Below are positions 1-4,564 of a stretch of DNA of 5,011 nucleotides, piece by piece. The notes under the pieces were generated by a model. That model had not been told where the DNA came from. It searched no databases and saw nothing but the letters and a program-made list of their open reading frames with translations. The number at the start of each line of letters is the position of its first letter. The stretch's first letter is position 1. This DNA comes from an uncultured Nitrososphaerota archaeon (GTDB lineage: Bacteria; Bacillota; Clostridia; Oscillospirales; Ruminococcaceae). Where the stretch lies: NCBI GenBank assembly GCA_934869045.1, contig CAKXAF010000196.1:1-5011 (forward strand). The letters run 5' to 3'. Made by a program: the position numbers and the translations under genes.

Positions 1-627
1 AGTCAGCCCCGCGTTGGCCGCCGTCACCGCCACATCGTGCTTCACATCGCCCGTAATATATGCGTCCGCCCCTGCCGCCAGAACCGCCTGGAGAAAGCTC
101 CCGCCAGACCCGGAGCAGACCGCCACTTTCCGGGCAAGAAAGCCCGCGTCATAGACCCGCAACGCCCGCAGTCCCAGCCGTTCCTTCACCATCCGGGCGA
201 GCTCCAGCCCGCTGAGAAGCCCCTCTGGCTCCCCGATTTTTACAAACCCCTCTCCGCCCGGCAGGTCCTCGACCTCCGTCAGGCCCAGCTGTGCCGCCAA
301 AACATCGCTGACGCCGCCTTTTGCCCGATCTAGACAAGTGTGGGCGGAAATCACCGCGATCCCCGCCTGAACCGCGCTGTAGGCCACAGTTCCCAGTTCC
401 ACTCTCCGCAGCGGATCAAAAATCACCGGATGATGGGTCAGCACCAGCTGCGCTCCCCGTTCCGCCGCCTCCTCGCAAACGGCCTGAGTCAGGTCCAGCG
501 CCAGCAGACAGAGAGAAACCGGCTGCTCCATCCCGCCGATCAGAAGGCCGCTGTTGTCAAAATCCTCCGCCGTATCAAACGGCGCCCACTGGTTCAGCGC
601 CTGGTAAATTTCGCCAACCGTGTTCAT
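1..627 (-). CDS. Nif3-like dinuclear metal-centre protein (YqfO family), C-terminus cut by window edge
   Basis: The visible 209 residues form the N-terminal part of a Nif3/YqfO protein. This family makes oligomers with a two-metal site per subunit; its physiological reaction is not settled, although GTP cyclohydrolase I type 2 is a common database name. Seen here: DNSGLLIG at residues 24-31, the metal-binding THHP at 64-67, SAHTCLD at 94-100 (usually SAHTNLD, so Cys replaces Asn), GSGGS at 173-177, and TGDVKHD at 192-198. The remaining 50-60 residues, which should carry the second metal-binding His and Glu, lie beyond position 1. The ATG at 627-625 overlaps the trmK stop as ATGA, and GAGGAGG (641-635) sits 7 bases upstream, so translation is probably coupled. 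The frame is open to the window edge. Pairing with trmK matches the arrangement in Bacillus (yqfN-yqfO). Family assignment is secure; biochemical role is not. Confidence 0.95.
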   Translation of the reverse strand, partial: MNTVGEIYQALNQWAPFDTAEDFDNSGLLIGGMEQPVSLCLLALDLTQAVCEEAAERGAQLVLTHHPVIFDPLRRVELGTVAYSAVQAGIAVISAHTCLDRAKGGVSDVLAAQLGLTEVEDLPGGEGFVKIGEPEGLLSGLELARMVKERLGLRALRVYDAGFLARKVAVCSGSGGSFLQAVLAAGADAYITGDVKHDVAVTAANAGLT

Positions 628-1322
628 CGCGCGCCCTCCTCGATAGACCGGATCTGCCCAATCAGCTTCTGATAACGGGCCGTACTCTCCGGATCCCGCC
701 CGGACTGGTGCAGCCCCAGGGCGATCACCTCCAGCTTCTTTCGGAGATTCCGGAGATATTTCTCTGCCGCAGGCCGTTTTTCCAGGTCATGAAGCGTCTC
801 TGGAATCCGCCCCACATGAGCGAACAGATCCTCACATTCCCACGGCTCAAAGCCGGTTCGGGCGTTGATCACCGTGTACATCTTTCCTGCCGCCTCCGCA
901 GGGGTCTCCGCCAAAATCCGGACGCCGTGCCCGCAGAGCCAGCGGCGCAGATACGGAGCCTGCGTCATAGGCTGCAGAATGAGATTGACGCCAGTTAGGG
1001 GAAGCCTCTTTTCCAGAATGTCCGCGATGAGCATCCCGCCCATCCCGGCGATCACAAGGTCGGTTACCCCTTCCAGATCAATTCCGTCCAACCCGTCCGC
1101 CAGCTGGGTACAAATCTGCCCCTCCAAACCTGACGCTGCAATGTTGCGCTGCGCGGAAGCCAGCGGCTGCGGATTTACGTCAGAAGCCAGCGCCCGCCGG
1201 GCCAGCCCCCTCTCCACCAAGAATACCGGCAGATGGCCATGGTCGGTCCCTACGTCCACCACATACGCTCCCGCCGTCACAAAATCAGCGGCGGCCAAAA
1301 GCCGCCCATCCAGCACTGTCAT
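624..1322 (-). CDS. trmK: tRNA (adenine(22)-N1)-methyltransferase TrmK
   Basis: TrmK methylates N1 of adenine 22 in the D-loop region of bacterial tRNAs, using S-adenosylmethionine, in the cytosol. The 232-residue product, close to the 238 of Bacillus TrmK, has a Rossmann methyltransferase core. SAM motif I is DVGTDHGHLP at residues 23-32, the ribose-binding acidic residue lies in SDVNP (D48), and the family signature is IAGMGGMLI at 91-99 followed by LQPM at 116-119. A charged helical C-terminal segment (about 175-230) follows, as in the Bacillus enzyme. The start was set at ATG 1322 because GGGAGG lies 5 bases upstream and the N-terminus MTVLDGRLLAAADFV fits the family. The in-frame ATGs at 1343 and 1340 lack such a site and would place the first one inside the upstream hairpin. 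The stop overlaps the nif3-like start as ATGA. No promoter is visible directly upstream, so it may depend on readthrough from the DUF1858 gene. Confidence 0.95.
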   Translation of the reverse strand: MTVLDGRLLAAADFVTAGAYVVDVGTDHGHLPVFLVERGLARRALASDVNPQPLASAQRNIAASGLEGQICTQLADGLDGIDLEGVTDLVIAGMGGMLIADILEKRLPLTGVNLILQPMTQAPYLRRWLCGHGVRILAETPAEAAGKMYTVINARTGFEPWECEDLFAHVGRIPETLHDLEKRPAAEKYLRNLRKKLEVIALGLHQSGRDPESTARYQKLIGQIRSIEEGAR

Positions 1323-1327
1323 AAAAA

Positions 1328-1333
1328 CCTCCC
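1328..1333 (-). promoter_or_regulatory. trmK ribosome binding site
   Basis: GGGAGG on the minus strand, followed by five T and the ATG at 1322. It decides the trmK start against the in-frame ATGs at 1343 and 1340. Confidence 0.9.
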
Positions 1334-1342
1334 GGAACATCA

Positions 1343-1371
1343 AAAGGGGGACGTCCGCCGACGCCCCCTTT
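1343..1371 (-). terminator. Strong hairpin between DUF1858 gene and trmK (weak terminator or attenuator)
   Basis: On the minus strand, AAAGGGGG pairs with CCCCCTTT (8 bp). A single bulged T then separates this from a 4 bp CGTC/GACG inner stem closed by a GGCG loop. The tail after the stem is poor: T followed by GATGTT, with three of the four T residues used in the stem. It lies 12 bases past the DUF1858 stop and ends just before the trmK ribosome binding site. It could stop most transcripts while allowing some readthrough into trmK-nif3, or act as an mRNA stabiliser or processing site. Confidence 0.6.
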
Positions 1372-1382
1372 CTGGTTGTCTC

Positions 1383-1583
1383 TTACTTTCCGGACAGGAA
1401 TGAGTTGATCTGCTCAACCAGATCGTCTGCATCCACACCATGTACCTCGCATGCGTCGGCAATCGACTCACCGCGGGCAGAAGGACAGCCCAGGCAGTGC
1501 ATTCCCATGGCAAGGAAAAATTGCGCAGTGGTGGGCTCGGCATCCAGAACGTCGCCGATAACGGATTCTTTTGTTACAACCAT
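1383..1583 (-). CDS. DUF1858 family small CxxC redox-disulfide protein
   Basis: This 66-residue protein is a complete DUF1858 domain, the fold described as a hybrid-cluster-protein-associated redox disulfide domain. Function is not established. Seen here: the N-terminus MVVTKESVIGDVL, then FFLAMGMHCLGCP with the CxxC pair at C30 and C33, a third cysteine at C45 in ADACEVHGVD, and the C-terminal DDLVEQINSFL helix. It has no signal peptide or membrane segment, so it is cytosolic. The start at ATG 1583 is preferred over the in-frame ATG at 1592, because AAAGGA (1597-1592) is 8 bases upstream of the first and overlaps the second; the family also normally begins M-[IV]-T-K. It lies 65 bases after metA, with its own promoter in that gap and no terminator before it, so it may also be reached from the metA promoter. 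Such proteins may bind metal or act as thiol-disulfide partners; that is inference. Confidence 0.93.
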   Translation of the reverse strand: MVVTKESVIGDVLDAEPTTAQFFLAMGMHCLGCPSARGESIADACEVHGVDADDLVEQINSFLSGK

Positions 1584-1591
1584 TTCATACA

Positions 1592-1597
1592 TCCTTT
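1592..1597 (-). promoter_or_regulatory. DUF1858 gene ribosome binding site
   Basis: AAAGGA on the minus strand, 8 bases before ATG 1583. The longer start at 1592 would have its A inside this site, so the shorter protein is the likely product. Confidence 0.8.
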
Positions 1598-1615
1598 CTG
1601 TTGGACTCTGCCTTT

Positions 1616-1645
1616 ATTATACCCCATTCCGGGGGAATAAATCAA
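1616..1645 (-). promoter_or_regulatory. Sigma-A-type promoter for the DUF1858 gene
   Basis: On the minus strand, TTGATT (1645-1640), an 18-base spacer, then a perfect TATAAT (1621-1616). The -35 box begins 3 bases past the metA stop codon. The spacer contains an inverted repeat, ATTCC-CCC-GGAAT (1638-1626), that could be an operator. The expected transcript start is near 1609, giving a leader of about 25 bases. Confidence 0.8.
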
Positions 1646-1648
1646 GAG

Positions 1649-2587
1649 TCAGCGGCGCTGCCCCTGCTGACGGTCCATTTCTTCCAGGTTAAAAGGCGTC
1701 TGCTGATAAACAAAGTAGTTCAGCCAGTTGACAAAAAGCAGGTTCGCGTGGCTGCGCCAGATAAAGCGCGGTGGGTTCTCCGGATCGTCGCCTTCGAAAT
1801 AATGATACGGCAGATGAATGGGCAGCCCCTTTTCCAGGTCGCGGAAATATTCCGCCGCCAGAGTGCCTCTGTCGTATTCCGAATGGCCTGTGACAAAAAA
1901 GCGCCGCCCAGTTTTGTCTGCGACAATATGAACTCCAGAAAGCTCCGATTTGGTCAGAATCTCCAAATCCGGGCACCAAAGGATATCCTCTTCCCGCACC
2001 TCGGTGTGGCGGGAATGGGGGACGTAAAAAGTCTCGTCAAACCCCCGCAGCAGCTGGTGGAAGGGTTGGAGCACGGTATGTGGGAAAACGCCGAACATCT
2101 TCTCTGGCAAATCGTATTTTGGGATACCATAATGATAATAAAGCCCCGCCTGCGCACCCCAGCAAATGTGAAGGGTGGAGTAGACGTTGGTCTTGGACCA
2201 CTCAAAGACCTCACATAGCTCCGGCCAGTAGTCCACGTTTTCAAAAGGCATCTGCTCCACCGGCGCACCGGTGATAATCAACCCGTCGAAGCGTTCTTCC
2301 CGGACGTCCGCCAGCGTCTTGTAATACTTAAAAAGATGATCGTCTGAGGTGTTTTTGGAAACATGGGAAGCCATCTGCAAAAGCTCCAGGTCAATCTGAA
2401 GCGGCGTGTTGGACAGAAGCCGCAGCAGTTGTGTCTCCGTCTCAATCTTTTTGGGCATCAAATTGAGGATCGCAATTTTTAAAGGCCGGATATCCTGATG
2501 AACAGCCCGCTCTTCGTCCATCACAAAAATATTTTCCCGCTGCAAGGCGGAGTTTGCCGGAAGAGATGCCGGTATTTTTATGGGCAT
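1649..2587 (-). CDS. metA: Homoserine O-acetyltransferase (MetA/MetAA family)
   Basis: This enzyme acylates the hydroxyl of homoserine, the first committed step of methionine synthesis, in the cytosol. The 312-residue protein is full length. It begins [11 protein letters not shown], followed by [18 protein letters not shown] and [18 protein letters not shown], all hallmarks of the MetA family. The catalytic cysteine is C142 in HICWGAQAG; the His-Glu pair is H235 and E237 in TGHSEYD. Residue 111, in TGAPVE, is Glu. In characterised MetA proteins Glu here goes with acetyl-CoA and Gly (as in E. coli) with succinyl-CoA, so this one is predicted to be an acetyltransferase despite the common succinyltransferase label. 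The ATG at 2587 was chosen over the in-frame GTG at 2593: GGGAGG is 8 bases from the ATG but only 2 from the GTG, and numbering from the ATG reproduces the family's C142/H235/E237. No riboswitch fits the short leader. Confidence 0.97.
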   Translation of the reverse strand: MPIKIPASLPANSALQRENIFVMDEERAVHQDIRPLKIAILNLMPKKIETETQLLRLLSNTPLQIDLELLQMASHVSKNTSDDHLFKYYKTLADVREERFDGLIITGAPVEQMPFENVDYWPELCEVFEWSKTNVYSTLHICWGAQAGLYYHYGIPKYDLPEKMFGVFPHTVLQPFHQLLRGFDETFYVPHSRHTEVREEDILWCPDLEILTKSELSGVHIVADKTGRRFFVTGHSEYDRGTLAAEYFRDLEKGLPIHLPYHYFEGDDPENPPRFIWRSHANLLFVNWLNYFVYQQTPFNLEEMDRQQGQRR

Positions 2588-2595
2588 GCCCACGC

Positions 2596-2601
2596 CCTCC
2601 C
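2596..2601 (-). promoter_or_regulatory. metA ribosome binding site
   Basis: GGGAGG on the minus strand, inside a longer purine run, 8 bases from ATG 2587 and only 2 bases from the alternative GTG 2593. Confidence 0.85.
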
Positions 2602-2621
2602 TTACTCAATCAATCGTTTCT

Positions 2622-2650
2622 ATCATAGCACATTTGGAGGGCGTTTGCAA
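2622..2650 (-). promoter_or_regulatory. Sigma-A-type promoter for metA, with extended -10
   Basis: On the minus strand, TTGCAA (2650-2645), a 17-base spacer ending in TGC, then TATGAT (2627-2622). The TGn just before the -10 is an extended -10 element. Transcription should begin near 2615, leaving a leader of under 30 bases, too short for a SAM riboswitch or T-box. Confidence 0.85.
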
Positions 2651-2687
2651 GTATTTTGTATGTCTATAGAATACAGACATCTGTCTT

Positions 2688-2948
2688 TTATTCGTGCTCA
2701 GCTTCCTTCTGTGCTTTTTCCAAGGCATTGGCCAGCTGGTCCGGACAGGAGGTTGTCTTCATGCCGCAGCGAATCCCTTTTAAAAGCGGGATGAGCTCTT
2801 CCGGTTTCCTCCCTACGCAGAGTGCAGCAACGCCTTGGGTATTGCCGCTGCACCCGCCGGTAAAGCTGACAGCTTTTACAACGCCGTCTTCGATGGAGAG
2901 ATCGATTTTCCGGGAACACACGCCCCGAGGCTGATAGGTGAATTTCAT
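2688..2948 (-). CDS. TSCPD domain protein (TIGR03905 family), small cysteine-rich
   Basis: This 86-residue protein matches the short stand-alone TSCPD family, whose domain resembles the C-terminal cysteine-rich tail of B12-dependent and related ribonucleotide reductases. Its role as a free-standing protein is unknown. Seen here: the opening MKFTYQPRGVCSRKIDLSI (C11), the glycine-rich FTGGCSGNTQGVAALCVG (C33, C44), IRCGMKTTSCPDQLA carrying C61 and the name motif with C68, then a charged C-terminal helix. Five cysteines suggest metal binding or redox activity, by inference. There is no signal peptide. The ATG at 2948 is preferred over an upstream in-frame ATG at 2987, because AAAGGAAG lies 5 bases before it and the family starts M-K-F/Y. 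It has its own promoter at 2991-3019 and is divergent from the gene at 3119. About 100 bases and a separate promoter lie between it and metA. Confidence 0.93.
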   Translation of the reverse strand: MKFTYQPRGVCSRKIDLSIEDGVVKAVSFTGGCSGNTQGVAALCVGRKPEELIPLLKGIRCGMKTTSCPDQLANALEKAQKEAEHE

Positions 2949-2953
2949 AAAAA

Positions 2954-2961
2954 CTTCCTTT
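2954..2961 (-). promoter_or_regulatory. TSCPD gene ribosome binding site
   Basis: AAAGGAAG on the minus strand, followed by five T and ATG 2948. It supports the 86-residue product over a 99-residue version starting at 2987. Confidence 0.85.
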
Positions 2962-2990
2962 CTTCTGTCCCTTCCTGCTTCTATCAAAAC

Positions 2991-3019
2991 ATTTTACTCT
3001 TTTCCCCGTTCCGCTTCAA
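2991..3019 (-). promoter_or_regulatory. Sigma-A-type promoter for the TSCPD gene
   Basis: On the minus strand, TTGAAG (3019-3014), a 17-base spacer, then TAAAAT (2996-2991). A perfect palindrome, TTCAATTGAA (3015-3024), overlaps the -35 box. The leader would be about 35 bases. Confidence 0.65.
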
Positions 3020-3058
3020 TTGAAAAATTGTAAACATTCCGGTTTTTTCGGCATTCGC

Positions 3059-3087
3059 TTGTAAAATTCTCCAAAACGCTGTATAAT
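3059..3087 (+). promoter_or_regulatory. Sigma-A-type promoter for the 97-residue unknown gene
   Basis: TTGTAA (3059-3064), a 17-base spacer, and a perfect TATAAT (3082-3087). The expected start is near 3094, about 25 bases before the ATG at 3119. It is back to back with the TSCPD promoter. Confidence 0.85.
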
Positions 3088-3118
3088 AAAACTACTATCA
3101 AACCGGAGGTGCAGTTTC

Positions 3119-3412
3119 ATGCGTTCTCTCAACGCGATCAATGAGTTCAAGCGCGAAGCGCCCAATGCCATTTTCACCAAGGAGCAGGCGCTCCAGATTA
3201 CCCTGAAGCTCCTGTCGAAAGAATTGAACGACCCTGCCAACAGTGACAATGAAACCGCCGTTCTCAAACGGGCTGTGGAACATTTCACCTTTCAGCATCT
3301 CGACGCTACTGCCACCGAAACAGATGCGATGCTTGACGCTTTCAATGTAGCCCGGATTACAACCAGCGACATTGTGGAAGGTATCAAAGCAGTCCTGTTT
3401 GAGGCAGACTGA
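3119..3412 (+). CDS. Unrecognised small helical protein, 97 residues
   Basis: I do not recognise this protein. It is a real gene by context: a near-consensus promoter lies upstream, GGAGGT (3105-3110) sits 8 bases before the ATG, and no competing frame has such signals. The sequence is rich in helix formers, with probable helices around residues 3-12, 20-36 (KEQALQITLKLLSKEL), 43-58 (a run centred on AVLKRAVEHFTF), 66-76 and 81-94 (TTSDIVEGIKAVLF). It is acidic at the C-terminus and has no cysteine, no tryptophan, no signal peptide and no membrane segment, so it is probably a compact cytosolic helical bundle. It is divergent from the TSCPD gene and shares its 170-base upstream region, so the two could be co-regulated. 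Downstream lies a hairpin without a T-tail, then the tRNA-Arg promoter. No function is proposed. Confidence 0.85.
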   Translation: MRSLNAINEFKREAPNAIFTKEQALQITLKLLSKELNDPANSDNETAVLKRAVEHFTFQHLDATATETDAMLDAFNVARITTSDIVEGIKAVLFEAD

Positions 3413-3424
3413 ACCAGACAAAGG

Positions 3425-3464
3425 GCCGCTGTGTATACCCTATTTCCGGAGAATATGCAGCGGC
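3425..3464 (+). other. GC-rich stem-loop after the 97-residue gene, without a T-tail
   Basis: GCCGCTG (3425-3431) pairs perfectly with CAGCGGC (3458-3464). Five further pairs, including two G-U, extend the stem to 12 bp around a 16-base loop. It is followed by A-tracts instead of T, and on the minus strand the T-run precedes the stem, so it is not a standard intrinsic terminator in either direction. It may protect the 3' end of the upstream mRNA or slow readthrough. Confidence 0.5.
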
Positions 3465-3467
3465 AGC

Positions 3468-3526
3468 AAAAAAAATTAAAAAAATCTCAAAAACCCCTTG
3501 CTTTTTTTCCAAAAGTTTGCTATAGT
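3468..3526 (+). promoter_or_regulatory. Strong tRNA-Arg promoter with UP element
   Basis: TTGCTT (3498-3503), a 17-base spacer ending in TGC, then TATAGT (3521-3526), so an extended -10 is present. Immediately upstream, 3468-3493 is an A-rich stretch of eight A, TT, seven A, then more A. It lies where a UP element contacts the RNA polymerase alpha subunit, as expected for a stable-RNA promoter. The start should be near 3533, about 24 bases before the mature tRNA. Confidence 0.85.
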
Positions 3527-3556
3527 ATATAAGCACGATGTTTTTAGAAAAAGTAT

Positions 3557-3631
3557 GCGCCTGTAGCTCAGTGGATAGAGCACCGGCCTCCGGAGCCGGG
3601 TGCGTTGGTTCGATTCCAATCAGGCGTACCA
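3557..3631 (+). tRNA. tRNA-Arg, anticodon CCG
   Basis: A complete 75-base tRNA gene including encoded CCA. The acceptor stem is GCGCCTG (3557-3563) with CAGGCGT (3621-3627), the first pair being G-U. The D-stem is GCTC/GAGC (3566-3569, 3578-3581). The anticodon stem is CCGGC/GCCGG around the loop CTCCGGA (3588-3594), giving anticodon CCG at 3590-3592, which reads the arginine codon CGG. The variable loop is four bases. The T-arm is GTTGG/CCAAT around TTCGATT. The discriminator base is A (3628), followed by CCA. It has its own promoter and terminator and is a single-gene unit. Confidence 0.98.
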
Positions 3632-3639
3632 TTGTGAAC

Positions 3640-3675
3640 CCCGATGGACATTATGTTCGTCGGGTGTTTTATTTT
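3640..3675 (+). terminator. Intrinsic terminator of the tRNA-Arg gene
   Basis: An 11 bp stem, CCCGATGGACA (3640-3650) with TGTTCGTCGGG (3654-3664), including two G-U pairs, closed by a TTA loop and followed by TGTTTTATTTT. It begins 9 bases after the tRNA CCA end. Confidence 0.9.
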
Positions 3676-3711
3676 GCAATAACACACTCTTCACTGATTA
3701 CCAAAACTAGG

Positions 3712-3734
3712 GCCGGATGAAATGTTCCTCCGGC
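3712..3734 (-). terminator. Terminator of the polymerase-SRAP module, possibly bidirectional
   Basis: GCCGGA (3712-3717) pairs with TCCGGC (3729-3734), with an inner GAA/TTC pairing around a short loop. On the minus strand it comes 6 bases after the stop of the 85-residue gene and is followed, after a short gap, by TTTT (3706-3703). On the plus strand it is followed by a better tail, TTTTT (3738-3742), so it can also stop readthrough from the tRNA side. Confidence 0.75.
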
Positions 3735-3740
3735 ACGTTT

Positions 3741-3998
3741 TTATGATTCCTTCAACTCCACAAACCACCGATGGTCATCCTGCAAAAAGAGATACCGCTG
3801 CTTCCCACCGAAAAGACAGGTGTAGCGCAGGCCGTTCCCTCCTGCCTTGAGCGCCGCTGCCTGCCGCACATCCAGGATCCGATCCACCTCATAGCTCTCC
3901 CCGTCGTCCCAGGTTAGACTAAGCGGCTTAATACGGCCATCCGGTTCAAATACGGCGTACACTTCTACGTATTTCCGCCGGTAGATTGGCGCTGTCAT
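3741..3998 (-). CDS. Small beta-rich protein of unknown function in the polymerase-SRAP operon
   Basis: I cannot give this 85-residue protein an established name. It is translationally coupled to the SRAP gene: its ATG overlaps the SRAP stop as ATGA, and AAAGGAGG (4013-4006) lies 7 bases upstream inside the SRAP coding end. The sequence suggests alternating beta strands: YVEVYAVFEPDGRIKPLSLTW-type strands at 10-30, then YEVDRILDVRQAAALK (36-51), LRYTCLFGGKQRYLFLQD (57-74) and a final RWFVEL (77-82). It has one cysteine and no signal peptide or membrane segment. The layout, W..G..Y.V..ILD followed by YxC, a hydrophobic strand and a terminal W-F-V-E, loosely recalls DUF6504-type small proteins found near bypass polymerases in other bacteria; this comparison is from memory and unverified. 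Position as the last gene of the module suggests a role in damage tolerance, by context only. Confidence 0.88.
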   Translation of the reverse strand: MTAPIYRRKYVEVYAVFEPDGRIKPLSLTWDDGESYEVDRILDVRQAAALKAGGNGLRYTCLFGGKQRYLFLQDDHRWFVELKES

Positions 3999-4558
3999 GA
4001 CGCTGCCTCCTTTACCAGTAGGGGCGGAACTATCCGCAAAAGTTCTGCCGCCTGCAGCGGATCATGGAGCCACATCTCCCGCCCTTCTTCCGTTAGCACG
4101 ACTGGCATTCGGTCGTGGATTCCCGCCACAGACTCATTTGCCGCCGCCGTCAGGATCACAAACTGCCGTTCTCCTTCATAGCTGCTCCATAGCCCCGCAA
4201 GATACAGCATGGACTCTCCCGGCAGGCCGAACCGATACTTTTTCTTCTCCGGATCCCACTCATAAAATCCCGTAGTGGGCACGATACAGCGCCCTCCGAC
4301 CAGCAGGGAACGGAACATCCACTTTTCTCCGACAGTTTCCGCCCGGGCATTGATGATGGTACCCTTTCGGTATGGATTCGGGAATCCCCATGCTGCTGCT
4401 GCCGGCGTTCCTCCGCTTCCGCCAGGCAGAAGGATCGGAACACGGTTGGTTGGGAAAATCTCTCCGGTTTTTACCTCGACCCGTTCCAGGCGCTCTACCT
4501 CCTGCACCAGCTTTCGGACCTCTTCTATATCTATTGAAAATCCATATCTTCCACACAT
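3995..4558 (-). CDS. SOS response-associated peptidase (SRAP) family abasic-site protein, YedK/HMCES-like
   Basis: SRAP proteins cross-link covalently to abasic sites in single-stranded DNA through the amino group and thiol of Cys2, shielding the site during replication. The 187-residue product, somewhat shorter than E. coli YedK, shows all key parts: MCGRYGF with Cys2, PTNR at 37-40, the INARAET motif with N70, GFYEW with E100, and GIHDRMPV with H148, equivalent to the N75, E105 and H160 described for YedK. The start is ATG 4558, not the in-frame ATG at 4564: only the former exposes Cys2 after methionine removal, and GGAGAGG (4574-4568) lies 9 bases from it but 3 from the other. It begins 6 bases after the polymerase stop, and its own stop overlaps the next gene as ATGA. 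The ribosome binding site overlaps the polymerase's last codons, indicating tight coupling. Induction by DNA damage is plausible, but any LexA box would be outside the window. Confidence 0.96.
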   Translation of the reverse strand: MCGRYGFSIDIEEVRKLVQEVERLERVEVKTGEIFPTNRVPILLPGGSGGTPAAAAWGFPNPYRKGTIINARAETVGEKWMFRSLLVGGRCIVPTTGFYEWDPEKKKYRFGLPGESMLYLAGLWSSYEGERQFVILTAAANESVAGIHDRMPVVLTEEGREMWLHDPLQAAELLRIVPPLLVKEAAS

Positions 4559-4564
4559 TTGCAT

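Noticed and set aside
321..998. A long plus-strand open frame of 225 residues
   Set aside because: It lies opposite the nif3-like and trmK genes, has a Pro/Arg-rich composition typical of antisense shadows in GC-rich DNA, and lacks a ribosome binding site.
865..1692. A long plus-strand open frame of 275 residues
   Set aside because: It is antisense to trmK and DUF1858, spans a hairpin and a promoter, and resembles no protein.
2657..2686. Repeated TGTCT/AGACA elements as a terminator after the TSCPD gene
   Set aside because: The possible stems are only 5 bp and AT-rich, and on the minus strand no T-run follows them. Too weak to call.
2588..2687. A SAM riboswitch or T-box leader for metA
   Set aside because: The promoter at 2622-2650 leaves a leader under 30 bases, and the whole gap to the next gene is about 100 bases with no conserved riboswitch elements.
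3645..3660. A LexA-box-like half site (ATGTTCG) near the right-hand damage module
   Set aside because: Only one half matches the GAAC-N4-GTTC pattern, and the sequence is fully explained as the stem of the tRNA terminator. The module is also transcribed from the opposite side, beyond the window.
3538..3720. A short plus-strand open frame over the tRNA region
   Set aside because: It is an accidental frame across the tRNA-Arg gene and its terminator.
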